A stretch of DNA of 33,850 bases, from assembly GCF_004340685.1 (NCBI RefSeq), contig NZ_SLUN01000049.1:1-33850 (forward strand). Direction: 5' to 3'. Positions 1 to 6,866 of the stretch are shown here, piece after piece (the first letter of the stretch is position 1; each line of letters starts with the position of its first letter). Made by a program: the position numbers and the translations under genes. The DNA comes from Hydrogenispora ethanolica. GTDB lineage: Bacteria > Bacillota > UBA4882 > UBA8346. The notes under the pieces were generated by a model that was not told the DNA's origin, did not search any database, and was given only the letters and a program-made list of their open reading frames with translations.

Positions 1-150
1 GTTTGAGGATCTTTATCAAGGTTCTCTTGGTTTGGTTCGAACTTTTTTAGGTTTTTAAAAATTTTGCTTGACGTGGCACTTCCATATCAGGGATGATCTT
101 CATCCTTGTAAGGGATCCCATGATCCTTTCATAGGATCTTCGGATCCTTT

Positions 151-339
151 CTTCCCGAAACGTCATCCTAGCATCCCGGAGCCTTCGAGAACCATCCCGG
201 AGGTTCCGGGATAAAGGACCAATTCCTCGGGATGCTTCCCCAAACCTCCGGGAAAGAGGACGAAGGCTTCGGGAAGCATCGACAAGCCTTGAAGAAGCTT
301 CCCCAAATCTTAAGGAAACATCCCCGGCTCCCATTCCTG
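151..339. repeat. degenerate 21-nt phase-locked tandem repeat (9 units)
   Basis: Nine consecutive 21-nt blocks start at 151, 172, 193, 214, 235, 256, 277, 298 and 319 with no slippage. Most begin CATCCC or CTTCCC and end near CGGGAA or CGGGAT. Because 21 nt is seven codons, every frame gives a seven-residue repeat. On the minus strand an open frame (343 down to 47, 98 codons) reads heptads such as ASSRLVD, ASRSLRP, LSRNLRD and GSRRLRD, with L and A at coiled-coil-like spacing. I see no convincing ribosome site for it, and other frames are also open, so I do not call a gene. The rest of 1-530 shows nothing I recognise. Confidence 0.75.
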
Positions 340-530
340 ACAATCGGCCGCAGATTCCGGCTCAAACCAGACAGTTTCACTGGGAATTATCGTTATCAAC
401 AGTTCAAACCCTCCCTCTACTTTCTCCTGGCCTCGAGAGAAAGATAGATGAAAGCAGGATCAAGACTTGGAGAAAGAGGACCAAAGCAGATTTCCTGAAA
501 GCTCGGAAAAGCCGGACCGAACCTCGAAAA

Positions 531-564
531 AAGGCTGCCCCAAAATACTTTACGGGACAGCCTT
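531..564 (-). terminator. Rho-independent terminator after the EF-G-like gene
   Basis: Read on the minus strand, AAGGCTGTCCC pairs with GGGGCAGCCTT across a 12-nt loop and is followed by a run of six T. It lies about 50 nt past the stop of the EF-G-like gene. Confidence 0.85.
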
Positions 565-615
565 TACTCATGCATTCGCGGCAAAGGGCGGGTGAAACCC
601 TGCCCTAATTCCAAA

Positions 616-2700
616 TTATTCTTCGTCTTCGGTCATATGCTTCTTGGCCTCGGCAATAATTCCCTCCGCCAATTGGGCCGGAACCTCTTCGAAATGGTCG
701 AAGGCAACCGTGAAATCCGCCCGGCCTTGAGTCATGGAACGGAGATCGATGGCGTATTTCATCAATTCGGCCTGCGGCGCCAATGCCTTAACCACTTGCT
801 CCCGGCCGTCCGGTTCCATGCCCAGAATCCGGCCGCGTTTCTTGTTTAAATCGCCGATGACGTCGCCCATGAACTCCTCCGGAGTGTGGACCACCACGCT
901 AAAGATGGGTTCCAGCAGAATCGGTTTCGCTTCCATGAAACCTTTCTTAAAAGCCAAGCGGGCGGCAATCTTGAACGCCATTTCCGAAGAATCGACCGGA
1001 TGGTAGGAACCATCCACCAAAGCGACCCGCACATCGACCACGGGATACCCGGCGAGAACGCCGCGTTCCATGGTTTCAATCAAACCTTTTTCAACCGCGG
1101 GAATGTAATTGCGCGGCACCGCCCCGCCAAAAATTTTATCGACAAATTCAAAACCGGCGCCGGAGGGCAACGGACTCATCTCGATCCAGACATGGCCGAA
1201 TTGTCCACGCCCACCGCTCTGCTTTTTATGCTTCCCTTCAACTTTGACGTTCCCCTTGATGGTCTCCTTGTAAGAGATCTTCGGTGTTTTCAAGGTAACG
1301 TCCACTCCGAACTTCTTATGCAGCTTGCTGGTGATCACTTCAATATGGAGATCGCCCATGCCGGAGGCGACGATCTCGTGAGTCACGGCATCTTTGCGGA
1401 CCTCGAAAGTCGGATCTTCTTCCATCAGCCGGGCCAGACCGGTGCCGATCTTATCCTCGTCTCCCTTCGCCTTTGGCTCGACAGCCAGGGACAGCTTGGG
1501 TTTGGGGAATTCAATCGCCGGATAGAGAATCGGTTTGTCTTTATCGCAAAGCGTATGTCCGGTGAAGGTTTCCTGCAATTTAGCGACCGCTCCGATATCG
1601 CCGGCGCTCAACTCGGAGGCCGGCTCCTGGCTCTTGCCCTTCACGATGAAGAGTTGCCCAATCCGTTCGGCCACCCCTTTGCTGGAGTTGAAGACCTGGG
1701 AATCAGATTTGAAGGTTCCGGAAAGCACTCTAAAAAGCGTCAATTTCCCCACAAACGGGTCGGCCATGGTCTTAAAGACGAGGGCCGAGAACGGTTCGGT
1801 CTCGACTGGCCGCCTTTTTTCGTCCGCCTTGGTATTGGGATTGATTCCGGTGCTCTCGCCCCGGTCAACCGGCGACGGCAAGAACTGGGCGATAACGTCC
1901 AGCAAATTGGCGACACCGGATTGCTTAAGTGAGGAAGTGGCCAGCACCGGCACAATTCTGCCGCTTATCACGCCTTTGCGGGTACCTGACACAATCTCCT
2001 CCTGGGAGAGTTCAGCGCCATCCAAATATTTGGCGAGCAAATCGTCATCGGATTCCGCGGCGGACTCGGTCAAGAGCATCCGGTACTCTTCCACGGCATC
2101 GCTCAGATCCTCCGGAACCGGCTGTTCCACTACTTTGCCGCCTTCCATAACGAAGGCCCTGTTTTTGATGATATCGACCACGCCTTTGAATTTTTCGGCG
2201 GCTCCGATCGGGATCTGGAGCGGAATGATCTGCTTACCGAAGCGGTCGCGTAGGGCCTGGTAAGTCTCGTTAAAGTTCGCGTTTTCACGGTCCATTTTAT
2301 TAATGACAATCAACCGTGCCAACTTTTCTTCTTCAGCATATTGCCAGGCCTTTTCGGTACCGACCTCTACTCCGGAGACTGCACAGGCTACGATACAAGC
2401 AGCATCCGCGGCCCGGATCGCCCCTTTCACTTCTCCAACAAAGTCAAAGAATCCCGGGGTATCCAACAGATTGATCTTGTGATCCCTATATTCCAACGGG
2501 GCTATCGAAGTGCTGAGGCTAATCTTCCGTTTAATCTCTTCGGAGTCGTAATCCATGGTGGAAGTCCCGTCATCCACTTTCCCAAAACGGTCAATTGCCT
2601 TGACGGAGAACAGCATCGCTTCGGCCAGCATCGTCTTGCCGCAACCGCCGTGTCCCATCAATACCATGTTTCGAATCTGTCCAGTCTGGTATTTTTTCAA
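616..2700 (-). CDS. EF-G-like translational GTPase (elongation factor G paralogue type)
   Basis: This 694-residue protein has the five-domain layout and length of elongation factor G. The P-loop is GHGGCGKT (residues 16-23), G3 is DTPGFFDF (80-87) and G4 is NKMD (134-137). Canonical EF-G has GHxDxGKT and DTPGH; here the catalytic His after DTPG is Phe, which is usual for the EF-G-like subgroup that stands beside a normal fusA. It therefore probably binds GTP but may hydrolyse it differently. No ribosomal protein genes or tuf lie nearby, which also argues against the housekeeping fusA. The start is TTG at 2700, preceded by GGAGGGACATTT. It is monocistronic, with a terminator at 531-564. Its true cellular role is not known from sequence. 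Confidence 0.9.
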   Translation of the reverse strand: MKKYQTGQIRNMVLMGHGGCGKTMLAEAMLFSVKAIDRFGKVDDGTSTMDYDSEEIKRKISLSTSIAPLEYRDHKINLLDTPGFFDFVGEVKGAIRAADAACIVACAVSGVEVGTEKAWQYAEEEKLARLIVINKMDRENANFNETYQALRDRFGKQIIPLQIPIGAAEKFKGVVDIIKNRAFVMEGGKVVEQPVPEDLSDAVEEYRMLLTESAAESDDDLLAKYLDGAELSQEEIVSGTRKGVISGRIVPVLATSSLKQSGVANLLDVIAQFLPSPVDRGESTGINPNTKADEKRRPVETEPFSALVFKTMADPFVGKLTLFRVLSGTFKSDSQVFNSSKGVAERIGQLFIVKGKSQEPASELSAGDIGAVAKLQETFTGHTLCDKDKPILYPAIEFPKPKLSLAVEPKAKGDEDKIGTGLARLMEEDPTFEVRKDAVTHEIVASGMGDLHIEVITSKLHKKFGVDVTLKTPKISYKETIKGNVKVEGKHKKQSGGRGQFGHVWIEMSPLPSGAGFEFVDKIFGGAVPRNYIPAVEKGLIETMERGVLAGYPVVDVRVALVDGSYHPVDSSEMAFKIAARLAFKKGFMEAKPILLEPIFSVVVHTPEEFMGDVIGDLNKKRGRILGMEPDGREQVVKALAPQAELMKYAIDLRSMTQGRADFTVAFDHFEEVPAQLAEGIIAEAKKHMTEDEE

Positions 2701-2871
2701 AAATGTCCCTCCTCTGTGATCTGGTCAAAACCGGGTTATGAACAGAGTATTAAAATTTAGTTACTACTTGATAACTATTCGATTTTCTTGAATCTATTTC
2801 CTGCCGTGACAGAAATTTTTTAGGACCCTTCGGGAATAAAAACGACCCAAACTCGCATAATAATGACTGAG

Positions 2872-3076
2872 CTTTCCGATGGCACCAAATGAAACCGAAC
2901 ATGCTCTGAGGGGCAACCCTCCGTCAGGGGCATGGAGGACTAACCTGGCGTATCGCCGGTTAATAGTCCTACCGGTAAATAACGGCAGTCTTGCTGTTAG
3001 AGTGTGCATGCACAGGATTCGGCATGAAAAGTAGGCTATCGGAAAGAAGTCAGCCCGTCTTTTATAAGGACGGGCT
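2872..3076 (+). ncRNA. candidate structured RNA with closing helix, branches and terminator
   Basis: The 391-nt gap between the EF-G-like and bofC-like genes folds strongly. A 12-bp closing helix joins 2872-2883 (CTTTCCGATGGC) to 3035-3046 (GCTATCGGAAAG). Inside it are a hairpin at 2900-2934 whose tip is GAGGG-GCAA-CCCTC, a GNRA tetraloop on the plus strand only, and a long hairpin at 2936-2970 (AGGACTA/TAGTCCT, then CC and GGCG pairs). A terminator-like hairpin follows: AGCCCGTC 3052-3059 with GACGGGCT 3069-3076, then TTTGCAATTTGTTTATTT. The GNRA loop and the T-rich tail both point to the plus strand. No clear promoter was found and I recognise no known family. The alternative is the 5' leader of the minus-strand EF-G-like gene. 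Confidence 0.55.
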
Positions 3077-3091
3077 TTGCAATTTGTTTAT

Positions 3092-3640
3092 TTACTCTAT
3101 AATCAACCCGTTTAACCCTTCAATGAGCTGCAATTTCTCCCTGGAATCCCGAAAAGGAATTCCTTTTATCAAGTCATCCAGTTCCGACTGGGGTAAAAAG
3201 TGCACTCGGAGGGTCACTCGCTCAACAACCGGTCCGGGTCTGCTTGGCGTACCCCGGAATACCGCCACATCTTGACGGTCCATTCCCAAAAAACGGTTGT
3301 CCCGGCAAGAATCGCAATAACCGGATACTGAAACCGAATAAGAATAACGATTGCCAGACTGTTTTTGAAACTGATATTCGGGATGCTTCTCCACCGCTGC
3401 TTGGAGCGAGTCTTCACTGGGAAAAGCAACTTTATCCAATTTCCAATGTCCGCATAACGTATATTCCGATCTAATTTCCAAGAACCGTTGAGCTGGCCGC
3501 TCCTTGACTGCCGGAGCCAACATCCCCCGCAATTGATCGATTTTACGGGGATTGTGAACCGCCCAGGCAAAAGTGGCTGCAACGACCAGAACAGCAACGC
3601 CGATTCGGAGCATGACCCGGTAAAATGCCGGCAATTTCAA
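3092..3640 (-). CDS. BofC C-terminal-domain protein, sporulation-associated
   Basis: A 182-residue exported or membrane-anchored protein: a hydrophobic segment spans about residues 7-27 (VMLRIGVAVLVVAATFAWAV), followed by an extracytoplasmic region. The rest resembles the BofC C-terminal domain: YTLCGHW, a CDSC pair, the FLGM...VAVFRGTPSRPG stretch, and LPQSELDDLIKGIPF with a terminal EKLQLIEGLNG. In Bacillus subtilis BofC acts in the forespore intermembrane space to restrain SpoIVB signalling; this role is family knowledge. bofC lying close to yebC is a known Bacillota arrangement and supports the call. I prefer the TTG at 3640, because AAGAAGGTGA ends 5 nt before it, over the GTG at 3649, which lies inside that ribosome site. 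Confidence 0.7.
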   Translation of the reverse strand: MKLPAFYRVMLRIGVAVLVVAATFAWAVHNPRKIDQLRGMLAPAVKERPAQRFLEIRSEYTLCGHWKLDKVAFPSEDSLQAAVEKHPEYQFQKQSGNRYSYSVSVSGYCDSCRDNRFLGMDRQDVAVFRGTPSRPGPVVERVTLRVHFLPQSELDDLIKGIPFRDSREKLQLIEGLNGLIIE

Positions 3641-3823
3641 GGAAATCACCTTCTTTTGAAGGCTAGCTTAACCAGTGTTGGAAAATTTATAACCGGAATC
3701 AAAATAATTTTTTGTAAGAACGGGACATTATTAATGAAGTCATTTTGATAAGCAAAGGTGGGTAATAAGCAATTGAATGTAGGCTGTTCGCGGAAAGAGA
3801 GTGTTTTGACGACCAGACGGGAG

Positions 3824-3858
3824 ATTCAGTAACCGAATGAGATATTCGGTTACTGAAT
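3824..3858. repeat. perfect 15-bp inverted repeat between yebC and bofC-like gene
   Basis: ATTCAGTAACCGAAT (3824-3838) and ATTCGGTTACTGAAT (3844-3858) are exact complements around a 5-nt spacer. Neither strand has a T-run after it, so it is not a standard terminator. It sits about 50 nt after yebC and could be a processing hairpin or an operator. Confidence 0.7.
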
Positions 3859-3909
3859 TAAATCGTATTGGGCTGGAATCCATCCACGTGGATCGGCTCC
3901 GTTTGGCAT

Positions 3910-4665
3910 TTACTTGTTTAACTCGTCCATGATGGCGTCGGGTATCTCAAAATTGCCATACACATTTTGAACGTCATCATTGTCTTCCAAAGCATCTACC
4001 AATTTCAGCAATTGTTGCGCCTGTTCGGCGTCAAGTTCCACCGTATTGCTCGGTACCATCGTCAGTTCGGCGGACTTTAGCGGAATCTGTTGATTCTCCA
4101 AAGACTGGCGGACCGTCTCCAACTGGCTGGTTTCGGTGTAAATCTCAAACGTATCGTCCTGATTTTTCAAATCTTCCGCTCCCGCCTCAATGGCTGCTTC
4201 GAAGAGTTCCTCTTCGCTCTTGCCATATTCCTCGGCGTCCACTATGATGAGACCTTTCTGCGCAAAAATCCAGGCCACGCATCCTGCTTCACCCAGGTTG
4301 CCGTTGTTTCGGGAAAAGATATACCGCATATCCCCGGCAGTACGGTTCCGATTGTCAGTCAGGCATTGCACCAGCAGAGCCACTCCGCCGGGGCCGTAAC
4401 CCTCATAATAGACTTCTTCGAATTGAGCGGCATCCGATTCGCCCACGCCGCGTTTGATCGCCCGCTGAATATTATCATTGGGCATATTGGCTTCTTTGGC
4501 CTTGAGTACGGCCAAACGCAACCGGAAGTTATTGTTGGGATCCCCGCCGCCCGCTTTGGCCGCCACGATGATCTCCCGGGTTACCTTTGTAAAGGCACTC
4601 GCCCGTTTCTGGTCGGTCACTTCTTTTTTACGTTTAATCGTTGCCCATTTGGAATGGCCGGACAT
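3910..4665 (-). CDS. yebC: YebC/PmpR family protein
   Basis: A 251-residue member of the YebC/PmpR family. It starts with the family signature MSGHSKWATIKRKK, and carries GGDPNNNFRLRLAVLKAKEANMP, YEGYGPGGVA and NGNLGEAGCVAW. The reading frame extends 16 codons upstream, but the ATG at 4665 gives the canonical N-terminus and has AAAGGAGTG in front of it. Family members bind DNA as transcription regulators, and recent work links some to relieving ribosome stalling at proline stretches; which applies here cannot be told from sequence. A promoter at 4814-4843 leaves a leader of about 140 nt. Confidence 0.95.
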   Translation of the reverse strand: MSGHSKWATIKRKKEVTDQKRASAFTKVTREIIVAAKAGGGDPNNNFRLRLAVLKAKEANMPNDNIQRAIKRGVGESDAAQFEEVYYEGYGPGGVALLVQCLTDNRNRTAGDMRYIFSRNNGNLGEAGCVAWIFAQKGLIIVDAEEYGKSEEELFEAAIEAGAEDLKNQDDTFEIYTETSQLETVRQSLENQQIPLKSAELTMVPSNTVELDAEQAQQLLKLVDALEDNDDVQNVYGNFEIPDAIMDELNK

Positions 4666-4813
4666 AAAAAACACTCCTTTTGGAATCACCCCGAGAACTC
4701 CATACTGCCGCAATAACGCTCCTTAAGCACCAAACTCGACCAATATCCCGTCACTGTTGCTTCGGAGTCGAAGCGAAATGGGTGAGTTATGAAATCCTTC
4801 TATTTTCTTTAAA

Positions 4814-4843
4814 AGTATACCAAAAAGAAGTGCGTGAAATCAA
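4814..4843 (-). promoter_or_regulatory. sigma-A-type promoter for yebC
   Basis: On the minus strand, TTGATT (4838-4843) is followed after 18 nt by TATACT (4814-4819), with a TG extension (TGGTATACT). The leader holds a small hairpin GCTTCG-ACTC-CGAAGC. Confidence 0.7.
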
Positions 4844-4865
4844 GCTTAATAGCAAAAGGGAAGGA

Positions 4866-5552
4866 CTACTGACGAAAAGGAGACTCCGCGCTCAACCGTT
4901 GCATGGTGCGGTAAAGCCGGAAAAGCAGGGTCACGATGAGGCCGAAGGCTAACAATGAGGCAAACGAACTTCGTAGAAACAGGAGAAAATCGTAAGAGCC
5001 GTGAATCATACAGGCGAGGAGAAATCCCTTCCAGAGTAACCCCTGATCACTGATGGCCGATAGTTTGTACCGCGCCACATAATTGCCCATCCAACCGGTG
5101 AAAGTGGCATGAGCCAGCGTGGTTACAACCGCCCGCATCGCCGCGACGCCGTACCCGTAAACACTGGCCCAAAGGAAGTTTTCCAGTGAGGCGAATCCCA
5201 ATCCAAGCGTAATTCCATAAATAATTCCATCCACCGGTTCATCCAGTTCATGATTCTTGCTCATCATCCAGATCAGAAAGCTGCTTTTGAGACCCTCTTC
5301 GATGAGCGCCACCACTAAAAAAGCCAGCATTAGAAAGTTGAGCCAATTGGCGTTTTGAATCGCGTTGACGATCTGGGGACGCCAGATCTGCTCCAGCACC
5401 CCCGCAGGGACTACCAATAAAATTCCCATAAAAAAAACTTTCAGGATCATCCGCAAAGGTTCCGGTTCAAACCGATCCTGCTTATAAAAGTACCATAACC
5501 ATAAAAGCCCGGGGCCGATCGAGGCGACGATCAGGATTGCCACGTTTGTCAT
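4866..5552 (-). CDS. PrsW-like intramembrane protease (CPBP/PrsW type)
   Basis: A 228-residue polytopic membrane protein with about seven hydrophobic segments. It has the PrsW-family motifs in order: the Nout start SIGPGLLWLWYFYKQD, then ALIEEGLKSS (EExxK), DEPVDGIIYGITLGLGFASLEN, TLAHATFTGWMGN and CMIHGSYDFLL, which supply the conserved Glu and His residues. In Bacillus subtilis PrsW makes the first cut in the anti-sigma factor RsiW; no sigma or anti-sigma gene lies here, so the substrate is unknown. The ATG at 5552 follows AGGAGGTTAAAA. A 284-nt gap separates it from pgsA upstream; I see no gene there. Confidence 0.82.
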   Translation of the reverse strand: MTNVAILIVASIGPGLLWLWYFYKQDRFEPEPLRMILKVFFMGILLVVPAGVLEQIWRPQIVNAIQNANWLNFLMLAFLVVALIEEGLKSSFLIWMMSKNHELDEPVDGIIYGITLGLGFASLENFLWASVYGYGVAAMRAVVTTLAHATFTGWMGNYVARYKLSAISDQGLLWKGFLLACMIHGSYDFLLFLRSSFASLLAFGLIVTLLFRLYRTMQRLSAESPFRQ

Positions 5553-5836
5553 TTTTAACCTCCTGAGCTAAAAGAATTGCATTCCTGTCAAATCACCTTT
5601 GGATGCGGGGATGGCAACCCGGTGCCCGCAAAAAATATGAAGCCACCATCTGTTTTTGACAAGGTAAATCATGCAATTCCATCAAAGCTTGATGAGGTTA
5701 TTATAAACTGCCCTCGGCTTTTCATACCTCACGCCGACAGCCGAAGGCAATTCTTTTCCCTCGATAGCTGCGACAACATATTTGGAAGGACTTCCATTCC
5801 AGCGAAAAGCAGCCGTGGCAAAAAAGACCCGCCAAA

Positions 5837-6358
5837 TTACGGCTTTCCCTGCACCGATTGACGGTAGGCCCGGTAATAAGTGTAAAAAGCAAATATCGAA
5901 ACGGCGATTGCCGCGCCGATACAAAGCGTTCCCAGCTTGGGACTGGCCCAATAAATTCCAAAGCCGAGGAAAAAACCGAAAGTTGCGCTTTTTCCCCAGC
6001 GATTCGCCGGTATCAACCGCCGGCTATTCCGAAACAACATGGCCCCGGCGAAAACCTGAAGCAATTCCTTGGCGAAATAAATTCCCACCATCCAACCGGG
6101 CAACGACCAACGGATGGCGAAGGCCAATAAGATTAAAACGATTAATAACTTGTCGGCCAGCGGGTCCAGCATCTTTCCCAAGTCGCTGATCTCGTTCCGT
6201 TTGCGGGCGACGTAACCGTCGGCCAGATCGGTGAGACCCGCCAGCCCCACCAGAATGACAGCCCAAACCAGTCCCGAGGAAGTCCCGGCGGTTAACTGCC
6301 AAAACACTAAGGGCGCAAGGATAAAACGGACTGAAGTGATCCAATTGGCAAGCGTCAT
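5837..6358 (-). CDS. pgsA: CDP-diacylglycerol-glycerol-3-phosphate 3-phosphatidyltransferase
   Basis: A 173-residue membrane enzyme of the CDP-alcohol phosphatidyltransferase family. The catalytic signature DGxxARxxxxxxxxGxxxDxxxD is complete, in the stretch from [11 protein letters not shown] to [13 protein letters not shown]. The start [12 protein letters not shown] is typical of PgsA, and the length fits. It would make phosphatidylglycerol phosphate at the inner membrane, the entry step to phosphatidylglycerol and cardiolipin. The ATG at 6358 lies 17 nt from a TATAAT box at 6376-6381, so the leader is very short. A different alcohol acceptor cannot be excluded, but the start motif favours glycerol-3-phosphate. 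Confidence 0.9.
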   Translation of the reverse strand: MTLANWITSVRFILAPLVFWQLTAGTSSGLVWAVILVGLAGLTDLADGYVARKRNEISDLGKMLDPLADKLLIVLILLAFAIRWSLPGWMVGIYFAKELLQVFAGAMLFRNSRRLIPANRWGKSATFGFFLGFGIYWASPKLGTLCIGAAIAVSIFAFYTYYRAYRQSVQGKP

Positions 6359-6375
6359 GGAACCATCCCTTTTTC

Positions 6376-6381
6376 ATTATA
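6376..6381 (-). promoter_or_regulatory. -10 box just upstream of pgsA
   Basis: A perfect TATAAT on the minus strand lies 17 nt before the pgsA ATG. No good -35 hexamer is present; that position falls on the edge of the 136-nt element at 6401. Confidence 0.45.
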
Positions 6382-6400
6382 TCTTGAGCTTTCCACTTCA

Positions 6401-6536
6401 TTTAAAAGCGTTGTGATAAACCCTGTCCGAAGGCCAGGGTGAACACAAAAGCTCAGAAAAGCAAGTGATAAAGTCGTTTTTGAGTCCACTGAAAGGATGA
6501 TTTCCGAATTGGAGACTTTATCACATGGCTTTTAAA
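6401..6536 (+). repeat. 136-nt structured repeat element, copy 1
   Basis: It is nearly the same as 10352-10487, with about 18 differences. Ends TTTAAAAGC (6401-6409) and GCTTTTAAA (6528-6536) pair. Inside are a hairpin CCCTGTCC-GAA-GGCCAGGG (6421-6439) and an 11-bp helix GTGATAAAGTC (6465-6475) with GACTTTATCAC (6514-6524), which itself holds TCCA/TGGA and GAAA/TTTC pairs. Between copies, changes in the outer stem and the first hairpin are compensatory. A third GTGATAAA at 6413-6420 could compete for the right arm. The strand of any transcript is unknown; orientation is given as written. It may be an RNA or a small palindromic mobile element. Confidence 0.8.
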
Positions 6537-6617
6537 GCTTTCAAGTTTAAGAAATTCCCCATCATCGTAACCAGTTGTTAACCCATGAAACCGAGAGCTG
6601 CCATCAGGATGCCCACC

Positions 6618-6809
6618 ATGGGTGGAGGTCATGGTTATCGAATTGAGCTCTTTAATTTACTTATAATTCTGGTAATGATCCGAATTTCCCTGCCGGATTG
6701 GATTCATTTCGAGAGAAATTCCCATCCGATGGAATTTCTCTCGAAAGCTCGTTTTTTTCAAATGATGAAAAGAGCAACGAATTTTTCATCCGCTGCTCAT
6801 ACCCCCTAA
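6618..6809 (+). CDS. possible small Gly-rich/hydrophobic peptide ORF
   Basis: The frame starts MGGGHGYRIELFNLLIILVM, a glycine-rich head followed by a hydrophobic stretch, which resembles the very small sporulation-type membrane peptides of Bacillota (YjcZ-like layout). An AGGA lies 8 nt before the ATG. The later part is not protein-like and runs through the hairpin at 6707-6746, so if the gene is real it probably should end earlier: the +1 frame meets TAA TGA near 6673-6678. It is either a frameshifted small gene or a chance frame. Confidence 0.25.
   Translation: MGGGHGYRIELFNLLIILVMIRISLPDWIHFERNSHPMEFLSKARFFQMMKRATNFSSAAHTP
6707..6758 (+). terminator. strong plus-strand terminator-like hairpin
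   Basis: TTTCGAGAGAAATTCC (6707-6722) and GGAATTTCTCTCGAAA (6731-6746) form a perfect 16-bp stem with an 8-nt loop. GCTCG and then a run of seven T follow on the plus strand. No T-run follows on the minus strand. It implies a plus-strand transcript entering from 6400-6700. Confidence 0.65.
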
Positions 6810-6866
6810 TCATCCTGCGCCTCGTTAACAAAATCCCGTTTTCAATTCTAAGGGACTTGCCATTCT

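Noticed and set aside
886-1932. Long plus-strand frame (348 codons) opposite the EF-G-like gene
   Set aside because: It is a shadow of the minus-strand gene, with no ribosome site and no domain. The same applies to the other frames inside recognised genes.
2881-2920. SAM riboswitch resemblance (ATGAAACC ... GGCAACC)
   Set aside because: The surrounding SAM-I core and kink-turn are missing, and no methionine gene lies downstream.
3844-3858. CGGTTACTG shared by the yebC-bofC hairpin and type B units of the 25646 array
   Set aside because: A 9-nt match in 34 kb is not significant on its own, and the contexts differ.
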